A program made the translations under genes and the position numbers. A stretch of DNA of 64,000 nucleotides, taken from the NCBI GenBank assembly GCA_002633005.1, contig NMRA01000169.1, positions 537,387 through 601,386 of the forward strand. Reading direction: 5' to 3'. This DNA comes from Phoronis australis. Lineage: Eukaryota > Phoronida > Phoronidae. The notes beneath the pieces are model-generated. The model ran no database searches and was not told the DNA's origin. It saw nothing but the letters and a program-made list of their open reading frames with translations. Below, one piece after another: positions 61,901 to 64,000 of the stretch (within the stretch, counting starts at the first letter, position 1; each line of letters begins with the position of its first letter).

Positions 61901-64000
61901 ACGCATGCCTATATTCTCAAAATGACCAGTGGCTGTTTTGCAAGAGAATCGGGGCTTTGGGTAACTAATAATCTGTAAGTGAAATCTTGTTTCAGTCATT
62001 GATCTTCTGAGTGAGTTCAGAGGAGTTTAGCTACCCCCCCCCTCGGTACTGTTGTGATATCAATAAAACCACAGCTCTGCTACTGCACTTAGCCATAAAG
62101 AATGGAATTCCTACCACATTTGAAATAAAACTGATTTATACACTTGCTAAGATATTTTGCAATCTGTATAGAAATTGATTTTGTGGTTTATTCAATCACT
62201 TTCAAGCCATGGTGAATTAAATTCCTTTCCCCCTCCAGTTTTATGTCAGCTAATGTTGACCAATTAAAATGACTCCTTCATTGATAAGATTGCAATCTCC
62301 ATTTCTCCAATTTCTTCAGCCTCCAGTTCAATGCTGGTTCCATCGGTTGCCATAGCTTCAGTTGCCCCATGCTGTTATGCCAGTGAGTTGAATTGATCAG
62401 TATCAATGGCATTGGAACTAATGTCTTTATGAATGCCAGTATGACTATAGTGAATATATTCGCATTAAAATTCCATGTACTTTACATTCAATGCACGGTT
62501 GGGTTCTTGCAATCAGTCGTCTTCATTCTGTTGGCAGTTGGAAGTACTGTTTGCTCAGCCATGATCCAATCTAATCCACTTCAGTGTTGACATGTTAAGA
62601 AGTTGTTCAAAGCCACTCTCAGCTATAACGTGGGTTTTCTCAAGTTGGTACAAATAATTATATCAGAATATGTTTGATTAGAGCGTGCATTTGATAATAT
62701 TTTTCCATTTTTTGCCAATCCCATGGCTGGCAGCTTGTGATGAAACCCACTGTTCTTCACAAATAACATCCAACCCTTGTGACTTATGTGGATTGTTCCA
62801 TCCTGTCACCCCTGTGGTGCTGGCACAAATGGACCGGTCGAATCTCAAGTTCTGTGCAGCATGATAAGAGATTCAACACAACTTCACAAGAACTAACCAA
62901 GTTCGCTTTTCGTAAGAGTTGAGATTTCTTGGCTGCACCATCGTGACTCATTCGAGAGACATGACCGCAGGTAAACTAAGATGATGCATGAAAAAACCGT
63001 TGATTTTGTTTTAAATCTGATTATGCACTGTAGCTTGGTAATATTCTATGCTTCTCAGGTATTTTAATGTCTTTTTGGTCACCCTTCTCTTATCTTGGAT
63101 TTGTGAGTTTTCATTGACTGACACTGACAGTTCTTAGAATTGACAGGAATTTCCTCTTTCCAGTGTTGACCCATTAAAGAACACAAAGGTTAGGCAAAGT
63201 TCACTTCAGTAAAAAATGAGGTTCATTTCTATTTACCCAGTCATACACATGTTGTAATTGTCATTATGGTCACCTGACATATTTGTGCTTGGGTTACTCA
63301 GTGTTATTCAAAAGTAATACTCAGGCTGAGCTCAGATATAGGGCTGAGTCATCCTGTGATTATGGATGTTTATATTTGTTGTTTTTGAGTCACAGTGTGA
63401 TAGACGTTTGTTATTGTCAGTGGGATCAAGTGGTCTGTGGGTGTGTGATTTAGTGAATTTACTGTGGAAGCTGACTAAAGTTACCAGTTATTTGGCATAC
63501 AAACATATTTACTAGACGGATTTTACTTGGGCAGGAATTTGTGTCTAAAAAGCCTGTGATGTTGGTTAGGAATCAGGCCTTGTGAATCGGATTGCATATT
63601 GCGAAGGAGTCCATGATGAGGAATCCTGCGGAGTCTGTGTTGAATTTTCCCTCCATTTTGCCGCAAGCCACGGATAAGAATCTCGTGAAATGGTCGAAAA
63701 TACTGCTAAGATCATGGTTAGTGAGAAAATCTAGTTTGTACTCATCGCTGTTCACCTTTGGGTTTATCAAGTTGGGAATTTTGTTTTTCGTCATAATATG
63801 AGTGAGTTTTGGTAACTTGATATTACTCGGCCAATGTTGTTCATTTCTCAAGAGCTACTTGTCACCATTCAGAGAGTTATTGAGTTTTTATGCGTCAATT
63901 GTGTTGCATACCTCAAATGTTTGTGATCCAATTGTATGCAATATGTACCAGTGGTACTCAGATACGCTACTCGATAAGCTGTTGATTGGCTGAAACAATA
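58925..64000 (+). other. Intron 4 (phase 2), incomplete
   Basis: It begins GTAAGT. No acceptor followed by a convincing frame was found before 64000, so the next exon lies outside. The stretch is AT-rich, with a duplicated TTAATGATGTAATTAATGATG near 61635 and no repeat strong enough to list. A possible alternative first exon is noted at 63613. Confidence 0.6.
63613..63716 (+). CDS. Candidate alternative first exon (weak)
   Basis: Tandem ATGs in a CC-ATG-ATG context open a frame reading MMRNPAESVLNFPSILPQAT, then DKNLVKWSKILLRS, before a GTTAGT donor at 63717. The 104 bases end in phase 2, the same phase as exon 4, so this could start a shorter protein spliced to the same next exon. The stretch has more CpGs than its neighbours. 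The donor is only moderate and the frame also stays open past it to 63801. No family match is recognised. Confidence 0.2.

Overview
The window is metazoan genomic DNA. It is AT-rich, has long introns with GT-AG splice sites, and carries many decayed interspersed repeats, small inverted-repeat elements, tRNA-like SINE heads and simple repeats. Nothing looks bacterial: there are no operons, no dense coding and no ribosome-binding sites. An invertebrate with a highly heterozygous genome fits best (for example a hemichordate, lancelet, echinoderm or lophotrochozoan). The species cannot be named from the sequence alone.

One protein-coding gene is supported, on the + strand. It enters at an ATG in a good context (3629) and runs off the right end. 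Four coding exons have compatible splice phases: 3629-4502 (ends phase 1), 38899-39011 (ends phase 0), 56358-56461 (ends phase 2) and 58829-58924 (ends phase 2). The spliced product is 395 residues so far, all of it a basic, serine-rich, probably disordered N-terminus full of Arg-Arg/Lys-x-Ser sites. Exon 3 carries an FFSK...IKRTKSNSKLDK block resembling the segment just before the PH-C2-RasGAP core of the SynGAP / DAB2IP / RASAL2 / raskol family, so a RasGAP of that family is the leading but unproven identity. The catalytic exons would lie beyond 64000.

Layout: 1-3628 is upstream sequence with no recognised gene. 3629-4502 is exon 1, with five RKIS motifs and an internal tandem protein repeat. 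4503-38898 is a 34 kb first intron holding four old repeat families, satellites, a tRNA-like SINE head and a TA-flanked MITE. 38899-39011 is exon 2. 39012-56357 is a 17 kb intron with two long palindromic (foldback) elements, minisatellites, two duplicated blocks and a broken THAP-like fragment. 56358-56461 is exon 3. 56462-58828 is an intron inflated by a third duplicated block. 58829-58924 is exon 4. The rest is intron, with one weak candidate alternative first exon near 63.6 kb.

The strongest structural observation is that three direct duplications of 0.6-1.0 kb (49164-51101, 53623-54832, 56854-58866) each have a single N exactly at the junction between copies. They are best read as unmerged, overlapping contig ends (two alleles) rather than biology. 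One of them creates a false, truncated second copy of exon 4. I found no convincing undescribed molecular system. The most original biological item is the RKIS-repeat N-terminus of the gene.
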